This document shows, one piece after another, positions 1-9,600 of a DNA stretch of 64,000 nt (positions are counted from its first letter, which is position 1; the number at the start of each line of letters is the position of its first letter). Origin of the DNA: Haematomicrobium sanguinis DSM 21259 (GTDB lineage Bacteria > Actinomycetota > Actinomycetes > Actinomycetales > Micrococcaceae). Location of the stretch: NCBI RefSeq assembly GCF_000688395.1, contig NZ_JIAG01000003.1, positions 124,001 to 188,000 of the forward strand, read 5' to 3'. The translations under genes and the position numbers were made by a program. The notes beneath the pieces were generated by a model. That model did not search any database, was not told the DNA's origin, and saw only the letters and a list, made by a program, of their open reading frames with translations.

Positions 1-44
1 GCCTTTGGAGCTGTGGAGTTTAGGTTCGAGTCCTAAGGGCGGAA
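1..44 (+). tRNA. tRNA-Gln (anticodon TTG), 3' part only
   Basis: The window begins inside a tRNA gene. Bases 3-9 form an anticodon loop C-T-TTG-G-A, so the anticodon is TTG (Gln). Next come the 3' strand of the anticodon stem (10-14), a five-base variable loop, a perfect T arm (TTAGG, loop TTCGAGT, CCTAA at 20-36), the acceptor strand GGGCGGA at 37-43 and discriminator A44. No CCA is encoded. The D arm and 5' acceptor strand lie outside the window, so pairing of the acceptor stem cannot be checked. A tRNA-Gln just upstream of glmU is common in actinobacteria. Confidence 0.88.
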
Positions 45-88
45 CGCGCAAGTGAAGTGCATGAGGTTCCATCCCAGCAGGAGAGAGC

Positions 89-1594
89 GTGAGCCAAGGG
101 GCAACCAACCCGGAGAAGACCGAATCCGAATCCGGCCGGCCCAGAGCGGTCATCCTCCTCGCCGCAGGAGCCGGGACCCGGATGAAATCCAAAACCCCCA
201 AGATTTTGCACCGCATCGGCGGCAACACCATGGTGGGGCATGCGCTGGCCGCAGCCCGCACCCTCAACCCGCAAACGTTAGCCGCCGTCGTTCGCTTCGA
301 ACGCGACCTGGTGGCGTCCCACATCTCTGAACTCGACCCCGAAGCGCTCATTGTGGACCAGGACGAGGTTCCCGGCACCGGGCGCGCCGTCGAGGTGGGA
401 CTGGATGCGCTCGGGCCGGATGTCACCGGCACCATTGTGGTCACCCAGGGCGATGTGCCCTTGGTCAGCCCGGATCTGCTCCGCCAACTCGTGGCCCAAC
501 ACGAAAAGGGCGGCAACGCCGTCACCGCCGTCACCACCGTTCTGGACGATGCCGGCATGTACGGCCGCATCCTTCGCGACGAGAACGGGATGGTCAAGGG
601 CATTCGCGAATTCAAGGACGCCAGCGACGCCGAGCGCGAGATCACAGAAATTAACGCCGCGATCTACGCCTTCGACGCTGCAACGTTGCGCGAGGCGCTC
701 ACCGAAGTCACCCTGGCCAACGCGCAGGGCGAAAAATATCTGACCGACGTGCTGGCCCTTGCTTATGAAAAGGGTGGGCGCGTCGAGGCGCTTGTCTGCG
801 AGGACAACTGGCAGGTCGAGGGCGCGAATGACCGCGTCCAACTGGCGGACCTCGCCCGCGAACACAACCGCCGCACCCTCGAGCGCGCCATGCGCAACGG
901 CGTCACCGTCCTGGACCCGGCAAGCACCTGGGTTGACGAAACCGTCACCTTCGACCGCGACGTCACGCTCCTGCCCGGCACCCACTTGCACGGGGCCACC
1001 CACATTGGCGAGGACGCCGTGATCGGGCCGGACACGACCATTAAGGACAGCCAGATTGGCGAAGCGGCCCAGGTTCGCCGCTCGGAAGTGTATGGTTCGC
1101 GCATTAGTGCGGGAGTCGCCGTCGGACCTTATGCCTACCTGCGCCCGGGTACCGAGCTAGGCGAGGGCGCAAAGATCGGCACCTTCGTGGAAACCAAAAA
1201 TTCCAGCATTGGCGCCGGAACCAAGGTGCCGCACCTGAGCTATGTCGGGGACGCGACGATTGGCGAACAGTCCAATATTGGCGCGGCGAGCGTGTTTGTG
1301 AATTACGACGGCGTTAACAAGTCCCGCACGCACGTGGGCTCCCACGTGCGCATGGGAAGCGACAATATGTATGTTGCCCCGGTCACCATTGGCGACGGCG
1401 CCTACTCGGGCGCCGGGACCGTGATTCGCAAGGACGTGCCCGCGGGCGCGCTCGCGATCAACGTGGCCCCGCAACGCAATATTGAGGGTTGGGTTTTGGA
1501 AAAACGCGCCGGGACCGCGGCGGCAGAGGCGGCCGAGTCAGCTCAGTCCGCGCGGGCGGCTGATGCTACTGCCAGTGAGGGAGAAAAGGCATGA
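89..1594 (+). CDS. glmU: Bifunctional GlcNAc-1-P uridyltransferase / glucosamine-1-P acetyltransferase
   Basis: Makes UDP-GlcNAc for peptidoglycan in the cytoplasm: the C-terminal half acetylates glucosamine-1-P and the N-terminal half transfers UMP. The nucleotidyltransferase signature LAAGAGTRMKS is at residues 24-34. The C-terminal part (about residues 270-470) is a left-handed beta-helix with hexapeptide repeats and the NYDGVNKSRT segment of the acetyltransferase site. The GTG start at 89 follows GGAGAG. At 501 aa it is slightly longer than the family average because of an Ala-rich tail after residue 475. Its stop overlaps the prs start (ATGA), so the two are translationally coupled. Confidence 0.97.
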   Translation: MSQGATNPEKTESESGRPRAVILLAAGAGTRMKSKTPKILHRIGGNTMVGHALAAARTLNPQTLAAVVRFERDLVASHISELDPEALIVDQDEVPGTGRAVEVGLDALGPDVTGTIVVTQGDVPLVSPDLLRQLVAQHEKGGNAVTAVTTVLDDAGMYGRILRDENGMVKGIREFKDASDAEREITEINAAIYAFDAATLREALTEVTLANAQGEKYLTDVLALAYEKGGRVEALVCEDNWQVEGANDRVQLADLAREHNRRTLERAMRNGVTVLDPASTWVDETVTFDRDVTLLPGTHLHGATHIGEDAVIGPDTTIKDSQIGEAAQVRRSEVYGSRISAGVAVGPYAYLRPGTELGEGAKIGTFVETKNSSIGAGTKVPHLSYVGDATIGEQSNIGAASVFVNYDGVNKSRTHVGSHVRMGSDNMYVAPVTIGDGAYSGAGTVIRKDVPAGALAINVAPQRNIEGWVLEKRAGTAAAEAAESAQSARAADATASEGEKA

Positions 1595-2571
1595 ATGAGA
1601 TCACCGCACACGGTGAAAAGAAGCTAGTTCTCGCCGCTGGTCGGGCGCACCCGGAGCTGGCCACCGAGATTGCCGAGGCGCTGGGCAGCGACCTGCTGCC
1701 GATGAACATTTACGATTTCGCCAACGGCGAGATCTACGTGCGCTCGGCCGAGAGCGTGCGAGGCACCGACGCCTTTGTGCTCCAAGCGCACCCGTGGCCG
1801 ACCAATAACTGGCTTATGGAACAGCTCATCATGATCGATTCGCTCAAACGAGCCTCGGCCAAGCGCATCACCGTGGTGTCCCCGTTCTACCCCTACGCCC
1901 GCCAAGACAAGAAGGGCCGCGGACGCGAACCGATTTCGGCGCGACTGGTCGCGGACCTGTATAAGACCGCCGGCGCGGACCGCATCATGAGCGTGGATCT
2001 GCACACAGATCAGATTCAAGGCTTCTTCGACGGGCCGGTGGACCACCTGATGGCTACCCCGCTCCTGGCCGATTACATTCGCTCCCGCGTGGACGTTTCC
2101 GAGATCACCGTCGTGTCCCCGGACACCGGCCGCGTGCGTGTGGCCGAGCGCTGGGCGGATCGTCTGGGCGGGGCGCCCATTGCTTTTGTGCACAAGTCCC
2201 GGGACCTGACCAAACCGAACCAGGCGGTGTCCAAGGCGGTAGTGGGGCAGGTGGAAGGCCGCACCTGTGTGCTCATCGACGACATGATCGACACCGGCGG
2301 GACCATTGCCGGTGCGGTGCAGATTTTGAAGGACGCGGGCGCCAAGGACGTCATCATTGCTGCCACGCACGCGATCTTCTCCGATCCGGCCGCCCGCCGT
2401 TTGGCCGAGTGCGGCGCCCGTGAAGTGGTCGTCACCAATACCTTGCCGATCCCGGCGGACAAGCGGTTCTCGAATCTGACCGTGCTCTCGATCGCACCGC
2501 TGATCGCGCGGGCGATCCGTGCCGTCTTTGATGACGGCTCAGTCACGAGCCTCTTTGACGGGGACGTTTAG
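1591..2571 (+). CDS. prs: Ribose-phosphate pyrophosphokinase (PRPP synthase)
   Basis: Converts ribose-5-phosphate and ATP to PRPP for purine, pyrimidine, His and Trp synthesis. The N-terminus has the GRAHPELA segment. The PRPP-binding loop VLIDDMIDTGGTI lies about two thirds along, and the flexible-loop region around SPDTGRVRVAERW is intact. The length of 326 aa is typical. It overlaps glmU by 4 bp. The glmU-prs pairing is frequent in Gram-positive bacteria. The downstream hairpin at 2617-2640 is a candidate terminator. Confidence 0.97.
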   Translation: MNEITAHGEKKLVLAAGRAHPELATEIAEALGSDLLPMNIYDFANGEIYVRSAESVRGTDAFVLQAHPWPTNNWLMEQLIMIDSLKRASAKRITVVSPFYPYARQDKKGRGREPISARLVADLYKTAGADRIMSVDLHTDQIQGFFDGPVDHLMATPLLADYIRSRVDVSEITVVSPDTGRVRVAERWADRLGGAPIAFVHKSRDLTKPNQAVSKAVVGQVEGRTCVLIDDMIDTGGTIAGAVQILKDAGAKDVIIAATHAIFSDPAARRLAECGAREVVVTNTLPIPADKRFSNLTVLSIAPLIARAIRAVFDDGSVTSLFDGDV

Positions 2572-2616
2572 CCCCTGCGCGGTGCCGCCTGCTAGAGTAG
2601 AGGTTGCCTAGGCGAG

Positions 2617-2639
2617 GAAGCGCGCGTATTTTGCGCTTC
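2617..2639 (+). terminator. Possible hairpin terminator or rplY leader structure
   Basis: Seven-base arms (GAAGCGC ... GCGCTTC) enclose a loop of about nine bases just downstream of prs, with no strong T tract after them. A second short hairpin (GCGCT/AGCGC) lies near 2680-2695. Either could end glmU-prs transcripts or fold in the roughly 165-nt leader before rplY. Confidence 0.35.
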
Positions 2640-2768
2640 GTTATCGACGAAGGATTTGTGGTTTTGCCCGGCCTGTTTATTGCGCTGTGAAGCGCGGGCG
2701 CGTGGCAGTGACTCCTATTCGTGTTGACATCTTGCACTGGCTCACCGATGGATAAAAGGAGAAAAACC

Positions 2769-3428
2769 ATGGCAGACAAGGTTGTGCTTGTTTCCACCAC
2801 CCGTACCGAATTCGGCAAGGGCCCCGCGCGCCGCGATCGCGCCGCCGGACTTATTCCCGCAGTCATTTACGGCCACGGCGCCGAGCCGTTGCACGTGAAC
2901 CTCCCGGGTCACGAAGCAATGATTGCTCTCCGCGTGCAGAACGCGTTGATCACCATTGACCTGGACGGCGAAGAGCACCTGGCCCTGGCCAAGGATGTTC
3001 AGCGCGACCCGGTTCGCCAGATCATTGAGCACGTGGACCTGCTGACCGTTCGCCGCGGCGAAAAGGTTGAGGTTGACGTTGCGATCGTTCTGGAAGGCGA
3101 GGTTGATCCTTCGGCTGCCATGAACCTCGATTCCCCGACCGTCACCATCGAGGCCGAGGCGACGCACCTGCCCGAGGGTATCACCGTGGACATCGAAGGC
3201 CGCCAGATCGGCGAGCACGTCTACGCTTCCGATCTGGTTTTGCCGCGCGGTGTTGAACTGTTGACGGACCCGGAGACCCTGATTGTGAACATCTCCGCTC
3301 CGGTTGAGCAGGATCTCGGCGAAGAGCCTGAGGCCGAAGAAGGCGCCGAAGGCGAAGAGGGTGCTGAGGGCGCCGAAGAGGGTGCCGAGGGCGAAGAGTC
3401 CTCCGAGGAATCCTCCGACGAGAACTAA
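2769..3428 (+). CDS. rplY: 50S ribosomal protein L25/general stress protein Ctc
   Basis: A 5S rRNA-binding ribosomal protein of the long L25/Ctc type: an N-terminal beta-barrel domain (KVVLVSTTRTEFGKGPARR) plus the C-terminal TL5-like domain. The ATG at 2769 has a strong AAAGGAG six bases upstream, so the in-frame ATG codons further upstream are not used. The last 35 residues are an almost pure Glu/Ala/Gly acidic tail, usual in actinobacterial homologues. It is 219 aa long. pth follows after 12 bp, a widely conserved pair. Confidence 0.96.
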   Translation: MADKVVLVSTTRTEFGKGPARRDRAAGLIPAVIYGHGAEPLHVNLPGHEAMIALRVQNALITIDLDGEEHLALAKDVQRDPVRQIIEHVDLLTVRRGEKVEVDVAIVLEGEVDPSAAMNLDSPTVTIEAEATHLPEGITVDIEGRQIGEHVYASDLVLPRGVELLTDPETLIVNISAPVEQDLGEEPEAEEGAEGEEGAEGAEEGAEGEESSEESSDEN

Positions 3429-3440
3429 TCTCACCCACTC

Positions 3441-4016
3441 ATGAGTGAAACCTGGTTGGTAGTCGGGCTTGGGAATCCCGGGCCCGACTTCCACCACACC
3501 CGGCACAATGCCGGCCAAATGGTTCTCGACATTTTGGCCGAGCGAATGGGGGCACGGTTTAGCCCCAACACCCGCGCACGCGCGGCCGTTGCCGCCGGAC
3601 GGCTTTCTCCCGGCGGCCCTAAGGTGATCCTGGCCAAGCCGCTCACCTATATGAACCTTTCCGGCGGCCCCACCAAGGCGCTCGCCGCATACTTCTCCAT
3701 CCCGCTGGATCACATTGTGGTGGTCCATGACGAGGTAGATATCCCCTTCGATACGCTCAAACTCAAGCGTGGCGGGGGAGAGGGCGGACACAACGGCCTG
3801 CGCGACATCTCCAAGGCGATGGGCAGCAAAGATTATCTGCGAGTCCGCGTCGGCGTGGGACGCCCGCCCGGGCAACAGGACACCGCCGATTATGTGCTGC
3901 GCCCCTTTTCTAAGGCCGAATCCAAGGACCTTCCGCTGCACCTGGATCGCGCCGCGGACGCCGTTGAAGAGCTCATTACACACGGTCTCGCGCTCACGCA
4001 AACCAAATTCCACTGA
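3441..4016 (+). CDS. pth: Peptidyl-tRNA hydrolase
   Basis: Hydrolyses the ester bond of peptidyl-tRNAs released from stalled ribosomes. Family motifs are clear: VGLGNPGPDFHHTRHNAG with the catalytic His in TRHNAG, KPLTYMNLSGG, and VVHDEVDIPF. The length of 191 aa is standard. It is probably co-transcribed with rplY (12-bp gap). Confidence 0.97.
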   Translation: MSETWLVVGLGNPGPDFHHTRHNAGQMVLDILAERMGARFSPNTRARAAVAAGRLSPGGPKVILAKPLTYMNLSGGPTKALAAYFSIPLDHIVVVHDEVDIPFDTLKLKRGGGEGGHNGLRDISKAMGSKDYLRVRVGVGRPPGQQDTADYVLRPFSKAESKDLPLHLDRAADAVEELITHGLALTQTKFH

Positions 4017-4121
4017 CCCGGTCGGTGTGGCGTGGGCGACAAAAGGCGCCAAAACGATACTAATTCGTCTACACTGTTAGTTAGGGTACCTAAGCCCCCA
4101 AATTGGGTGCCCGCTGGGGGT

Positions 4122-4195
4122 CGACGCGGGGTGCCGTTATGGCCCACCCATGTTTTTCGGAGTGGATGCCACGGCAATCCCCCATTCCCGCGTCG
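4122..4195. terminator. Large imperfect stem-loop between convergent pth and nhaA
   Basis: Nested inverted repeats: CGACGCGGG (4122-4130) pairs with CCCGCGTCG (4187-4195), TGCCGT (4132-4137) with ACGGCA (4171-4176), and GGC/CCAC with GTGG/GCC further in, around a loop containing five Ts. It sits between two converging genes and could end transcription in both directions. It is larger and more branched than a usual terminator. Confidence 0.5.
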
Positions 4196-4239
4196 GCCCT
4201 CTTTTCTATGCCTTCGCTGCCTGGCTCGGGTGCGCCCGC

Positions 4240-5601
4240 TCAGTCATCGTTTTGTTCAAACTTGTCCGGAATGCCGTCCTGGTTTGCATCAACTTTTTCG
4301 GATTCCTCCACCAACCGGTAGTGCCGGTTGCGTGTCCGCAGCACGATCGTGGCCAAGAGCGCGGCGAGAAGCGAGCCCACGAGAATCGCGACCTTCGCGT
4401 GATCGTCATGCGGGGATCCGGACCCGTAACTGAGATCGGATACGAGCAGTGACACGGTAAACCCGATCCCGGCGAGCAAGGAGAGCCCGAGCACATCAAC
4501 CCAGGCGAGGTCCTCATCCAGGTTCGCGCGGGTTGTCTTGGTCACCAGCCAGGTGGCGCCAAAGACGCCAATGAGCTTGCCGAGCACGAGGCCGAGCACA
4601 ATACCGATCGTGACCCGGTCACCCAGCGCGCTCTGGAAACCTTCCCAGCCGCCCAAGGCCACCCCAGCGGAGAAGAACGCGAAGACGGGTACCGCGAATC
4701 CGGCAGAGAGCGGACGGAGCCGGTGTTCCAGCATTTCGGCCAACCCGGGCCCTGCTTCCGGTCCGCCGTTCGCTTCAGAGCGCAACACCGGAACAGTGAA
4801 GGCCAATAGAACGCCCGCAACCGTGGCGTGCACGCCGGATTCGTGAATGAAGACCCAGGCAATGAGCGCGAGCGGCACCAGGAGGTACCACTTCACGATG
4901 CGTTTTTGCACGAGGAGGCCAAACAGGAAAATTGGGAGCACCGCCAGGAGCAGATACTGGGGCTTGAGGTCGGTGGTGTAGAAAAGCGCAATGATCGTGA
5001 TAGCGATCAAGTCATCGACGATTGCCAGGGTCAATAAGAAGGTTCTGAGCGCCGAGGGCAAGTGCGAGCCAATGACGGCAAGCACCGCCAACGCGAAGGC
5101 AATGTCTGTGGCGGTGGGGATGGCCCAGCCGCGGACGGTGTTATCCGAGGTGCCGAGATTGGTCAGGAAAAAGATGAGGGCCGGAACCATAACGCCGCCA
5201 AATGCCGCGGCCACGGGGACGATCGCGCGGGACGGCTTCCTCAGGTCCCCGGCCACGAACTCGCGTTTGAGCTCTAACCCGGCCAGGAAGAAGAACAGTG
5301 CCAGCAGGAGGTCGGAAGCCCACGCCCCAATCGACAGCTCTAATTTGAGTTCGGAGCCGAAAAAGGGCACGTAGCCGCCGAGCTTGAAGTCACGGATGCT
5401 GAAATAGGAATCCGCAAACGGCGAATTTGACCACACCACCGCAATCACGGTGGCAATGAGAAGCAGTGCGCCGCCAACGGTCTCCAGACGGAGAATCTCG
5501 GCAATACGCAGCGACTCGCCGTAGCTGGAGCGGCCCAGTACCGATCGCTTTTTGGGTGGCGGATTGAGCTGTGGGCTAACGGGGTTCTGTGAATCGTTCA
5601 T
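4240..5601 (-). CDS. nhaA: Na+/H+ antiporter NhaA with a charged C-terminal tail
   Basis: A cytoplasmic-membrane antiporter that expels Na+ in exchange for H+. About 11-12 hydrophobic segments follow a polar N-terminus. The paired aspartates of the ion site are in [10 protein letters not shown], and the [14 protein letters not shown] segment is typical. The ATG has GAGGAG five bases upstream. It is 453 aa, longer than E. coli NhaA. The extra C-terminal tail ends with [12 protein letters not shown], which looks like a Ca2+-binding D-x-N-x-D-G loop. Confidence 0.95.
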   Translation of the reverse strand: MNDSQNPVSPQLNPPPKKRSVLGRSSYGESLRIAEILRLETVGGALLLIATVIAVVWSNSPFADSYFSIRDFKLGGYVPFFGSELKLELSIGAWASDLLLALFFFLAGLELKREFVAGDLRKPSRAIVPVAAAFGGVMVPALIFFLTNLGTSDNTVRGWAIPTATDIAFALAVLAVIGSHLPSALRTFLLTLAIVDDLIAITIIALFYTTDLKPQYLLLAVLPIFLFGLLVQKRIVKWYLLVPLALIAWVFIHESGVHATVAGVLLAFTVPVLRSEANGGPEAGPGLAEMLEHRLRPLSAGFAVPVFAFFSAGVALGGWEGFQSALGDRVTIGIVLGLVLGKLIGVFGATWLVTKTTRANLDEDLAWVDVLGLSLLAGIGFTVSLLVSDLSYGSGSPHDDHAKVAILVGSLLAALLATIVLRTRNRHYRLVEESEKVDANQDGIPDKFEQNDD

Positions 5602-5680
5602 GATTCTCCTCGCTGGTTGTATTTTTCACATGCCAGTTCCCTGACATCGCCGACCAGACTTCCCGGCACACCGCTAAAAA

Positions 5681-5905
5681 CTATGACGAGCCGAGCGTGC
5701 GAATGCCGATCACTAATGTCGCCACACCCAGGATAAGAGACGTGGACACGAGCATCGCATGCACCCAGAAAAACTTGGTGTAGGCGCCGTTGTCATCTTT
5801 GGCCCGGGGGTCCTTCATGACGCGTCGGAAAAACGCCGGCCACACGATGAGGTTCCAGGCTCCGGCCAGCACGAGCACCAGCGCGAGTACGAGCGGCAAC
5901 TGCAT
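5681..5905 (-). CDS. SCO4848-family small membrane protein
   Basis: A 74-aa protein with two membrane segments (about residues 3-22 and 48-70) around a short polar loop with RRVMKDPRAKDDNGAYTKFFWVHA. This architecture and the N-terminal AGAWNLIVWPAF segment match the actinobacterial SCO4848 family, whose function is unknown. Its ATG directly abuts the stop of the DUF2505 gene, so the two form an operon. Confidence 0.75.
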   Translation of the reverse strand: MQLPLVLALVLVLAGAWNLIVWPAFFRRVMKDPRAKDDNGAYTKFFWVHAMLVSTSLILGVATLVIGIRTLGSS

Positions 5906-6409
5906 TTACTTGCTCTCCTTAGCGAGCCATTTGCTCGCCTGCTCGGCCTGAATGTTGAGCGCCTTGGACACCATCGGCTCGGCGGCCTTGGCGATTTTCG
6001 GGCCCAAGAGCGGAACCGAGGACTTTACTTCGCCTTCGACCTGCACACGCGTCGCGCCCTCTTCGGGAACGAGCACTTCGCGGGCGGAAGCCGATACCGG
6101 CACACCTGATACCGAGATCTCAATCTCCGCGGTGCGCGAGCCGAGCGCATCGGGGGCGCTCCAGCGCTCCACCTGGGTGACATTCAGTGTCTCGCCAACG
6201 ACTTTGCGCGCAATATCGGGCAAACGGTTGGTCGGGATGGATCGCACCAGTTCTACGGTGCATGCGCCCTGAGGATCGCCGGAGAGTTCGAACTTCTGAA
6301 GCGAGCCCCCAACCAGCTCCGCCGTGTGTTCCTGGAACGCCTTGTCCACGAGCGTTTCAAAAACCTGCTGGGTCGGGTACGTGACAAGGGTGGACGCGGA
6401 CATGGCCAT
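5906..6409 (-). CDS. DUF2505 domain protein
   Basis: A 167-aa soluble protein with the layout of the actinobacterial DUF2505 family, thought to have a START/SRPBCC-like fold: an N-terminal helix (YPTQQVFETLVDKAFQEH), a beta-rich middle with RSIPTNRLPDIARKVVG, and a C-terminal amphipathic helix with KAAEPMVSKALNIQ. The ATG at 6409 was preferred over one 12 bp upstream because GGAG sits six bases before it. The function is unknown. It is divergent from mfd. Confidence 0.7.
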   Translation of the reverse strand: MAMSASTLVTYPTQQVFETLVDKAFQEHTAELVGGSLQKFELSGDPQGACTVELVRSIPTNRLPDIARKVVGETLNVTQVERWSAPDALGSRTAEIEISVSGVPVSASAREVLVPEEGATRVQVEGEVKSSVPLLGPKIAKAAEPMVSKALNIQAEQASKWLAKESK

Positions 6410-6608
6410 AGAGCACTCCAATGGGATAGGGGTTTCCCATCCATCCTAGGTGAGCCGCGCGCCCATTTCACCTTTGCCGTAACACCCCGCCCCTCTCACG
6501 GTACGTTTTGGGACGCAGACGCGTAAAGTATTAAAAGTTCGACCCGGGGTCTCAAAAAGACTTCGGGATGTTTGCGTTGCACGCGCGGTATGTGTGAGGG
6601 AGTTTGTC

Positions 6609-9600
6609 GTGTCATTGAATGGGTTGCGTACCGCGCTAGCCGAGGATCAGCCGCTCGCCCGGGTGCGGCGTCTCGCTGGGTCCATCGGGGCCTCCTCTGG
6701 TGCGGCCGCGAGCAGTGACGAATCGGAACTGGCGGTCAGCGCTCCTGCCGGTCTGCAGCCTCTCCTCGCCGCCGAGATCGCGGACGCATTAAGCGAGGGC
6801 GGCAGCGGCCAGGACCGCGAGCGTACCCCGATACTTTTGGCTGTTACCGCTACCGAACGCGAGGCGGAGGATCTGGCGGCGGCGTTGGAAAGCTATCTGG
6901 AGCCGCAAGACATCGAGCTGTTTCCGAACTGGGAGACGCTCCCGCACGAGCGGCTTTCACCGCGTTCGGACACCGTGGGACGCCGGCTCAGCGTGCTGCG
7001 GCGGCTCAAGCACGGCAGCCCGCCACGGGTGGTGATCGCGACCATTCGAGCCGTGCTCCAACCCATTGCGGCCTCTCTCGCCGATCTTGCCCCGGTCAGG
7101 TTGCGCGCCGGAGAATCCGTGCCCTTTGAGGAGGTCGTCAAAGCGCTCGCCGATGCCGCCTATGCCCGGGTCGACATGGTCACGCACCGGGGCGAGTTCG
7201 CGGTGCGCGGCGGCATTTTGGATGTGTTCCCGGCCACCGAAGATCACCCTATCCGCGTCGACTTCTTCGGAGACGAGGTGGAGAGCCTGCGCTATTTCGC
7301 CGTTGCGGACCAGCGCACCATTGAAGGCAAGGACGCTCCCGAGGTGCTGGACGCTTCGCCAAGCCGAGAACTCTTGATCACCCCGCAGGTCATGTCCCGG
7401 GCGGCGCAACTAGCAAAGACGATGCCCGCTGCCGAAGATATGCTCCAAAAGATTGCCGGTGGAATCGCGGTGGAAGGCATGGAATCGCTGACGCCGCTCT
7501 TGGTCGACACCATGGTGCCGCTGGTGGCGGAGTTTCCCGCTTCCAGCATTGTCCTGTTGGTCGAACCGGAAAAGGTGCGCCGCCGCGCCCATGACTTGGT
7601 GGCCACCAATGAGGAATTCTTGGAAGCGGCCTGGGCAAATGCCAGCGAAGGCGGAAACGCCCCGCTGGAGGCGGCCAGCTTCGCAAGCCTCGCCGACACC
7701 CGCGAGCACGTCAAAGAGCACGGACTGGCCTGGTGGCAACTGACAACGCTCGCCCAAGACGAAGAGCTTGCCACCGACATTGACACGATTGCGATCGACG
7801 CCCGTGAACCGCGCGGCTACCAGGGCGATGTCGCCGAAATGATGGAGTTCATCGGCTCCCGGGTCCGGGACGGCTGGCGCGTCACGGTGTGCACCGAAGG
7901 ACCCGGCCCTGCCGGTCGTCTCGCGGACCTCTTCCACGACGCGGACATTCCGGCGCACCGGATCGAGACCCTGGACTCGCCACCGGACCCCGGCATTGTC
8001 GAGATCACGACCGCGCAAGCGGGCCACGGCTTCGTGTTCGACTCGCTCAAACTCGGCCTCTTGACCGAGGCCGACCTGCTCGGCCGATCCAGCGCCGCCG
8101 GGACCCGGGACATGCGCAAGCTCCCCAGCCGACGCCGCAACGCGGTAGACCCGCTCACCCTGAAAAACGGCGACTTCATTGTCCACGAGCAGCACGGCAT
8201 CGGTAAGTTTATTGAATTGGTGCAACGCCGGATTGCCGGAGCCCGCGGCGCCGACGCGAGCCGCGAGTACCTGGTCATTGAATATGCGCCCGCAAAACGC
8301 GGCGGACCCGGCGACCGGCTTTTTGTCCCCACAGACCAGCTCGATCAGATCACCCGGTATGTGGGCGGCGACGTTCCGGCACTCTCCAAAATGGGCGGGA
8401 GCGACTGGGCCGCCACCAAGAGCAAGGCCCGGCGCGCGGTCAAGGAGATCGCAGGCGAGCTCATCCGTCTGTACTCGGCACGCATGGCGAGCAAAGGATA
8501 CGCCTTTGGGCCGGACACCCCGTGGCAACGCGAACTGGAACAAGCCTTCCCGTACATTGAGACCCCGGACCAATTGACCACCATTAACGAGGTCAAGGCG
8601 GACATGGAAAAGGAAGTGCCCATGGACCGCCTCATTTCCGGCGACGTCGGTTACGGCAAGACCGAAATTGCGGTGCGCGCCGCGTTCAAGGCCGTCCAGG
8701 ATGGGAAACAGGTTGCCGTCCTGGTGCCCACCACACTCCTGGCGCAACAGCACTTTGAAACGTTCTCGGAACGCTTCTCCGGGTTCCCGATCCGTATCCG
8801 CGCGCTCTCCCGCTTCCAATCCGCTAAGGAAGCGAAGGACACCCTGGAGGGCTTAGCAAACGGTAGCGTGGACGTTGTCATCGGGACGCACCGGCTGCTG
8901 AGCAAGGAAGTGCGGTTCAAAGACCTGGGGCTCGTCATTGTCGATGAGGAGCAGCGCTTCGGTGTGGAGCACAAGGAAGCGCTCAAAAAGATGCGCACCA
9001 ACGTCGATGTGCTGGCCATGAGCGCCACGCCCATCCCGCGCACACTGGAAATGAGCCTGACCGGTATTCGGGAAACCTCCACGCTGGCCACCCCGCCCGA
9101 GGAACGACACCCCGTACTGACCTACGTTGGCGCGTATTCGGACAAGCAAGTGAGCGCCGCGATCAGGCGAGAACTCATGCGCGAGGGGCAGGTCTTTTTC
9201 GTACACAACCGCGTGTCCTCGATTGAACGCACCGCCGCCCACATCGCCCAGCTCGTTCCCGAGGCCCGCATCGCAGTGGCGCACGGGCAAATGAGCGAGT
9301 CCCGTCTAGAACAGATCATCGTGGACTTTTGGGAGAAACGATTCGACGTGTTGGTGTGCACCACCATCATTGAAACGGGTCTGGACATCTCCAACGCCAA
9401 CACGCTGATCGTGGACCGCGCGGATCAGTACGGCCTGTCCCAGTTGCACCAGTTGCGCGGTCGAGTTGGCCGCGGACGTGAGCGGGCGTACGCCTATTTC
9501 CTCTACCCCGCCGAGAAGCCGCTCGGCGAGGTTGCCTTGGAGCGGCTCAAGGCCGTCGCCGCCCACAACGAACTCGGCGCGGGCATGCAACTGGCGATGA

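Noticed and set aside
2724-2756. TTGACA with GATAAA as an rplY promoter
   Set aside because: The spacing is about 21 bp and the -10 would merge with the SD.
2742-4052. Open minus-strand frame of 436 aa antisense to rplY and pth
   Set aside because: High-GC shadow; no domain or SD, and both plus-strand genes are certain.
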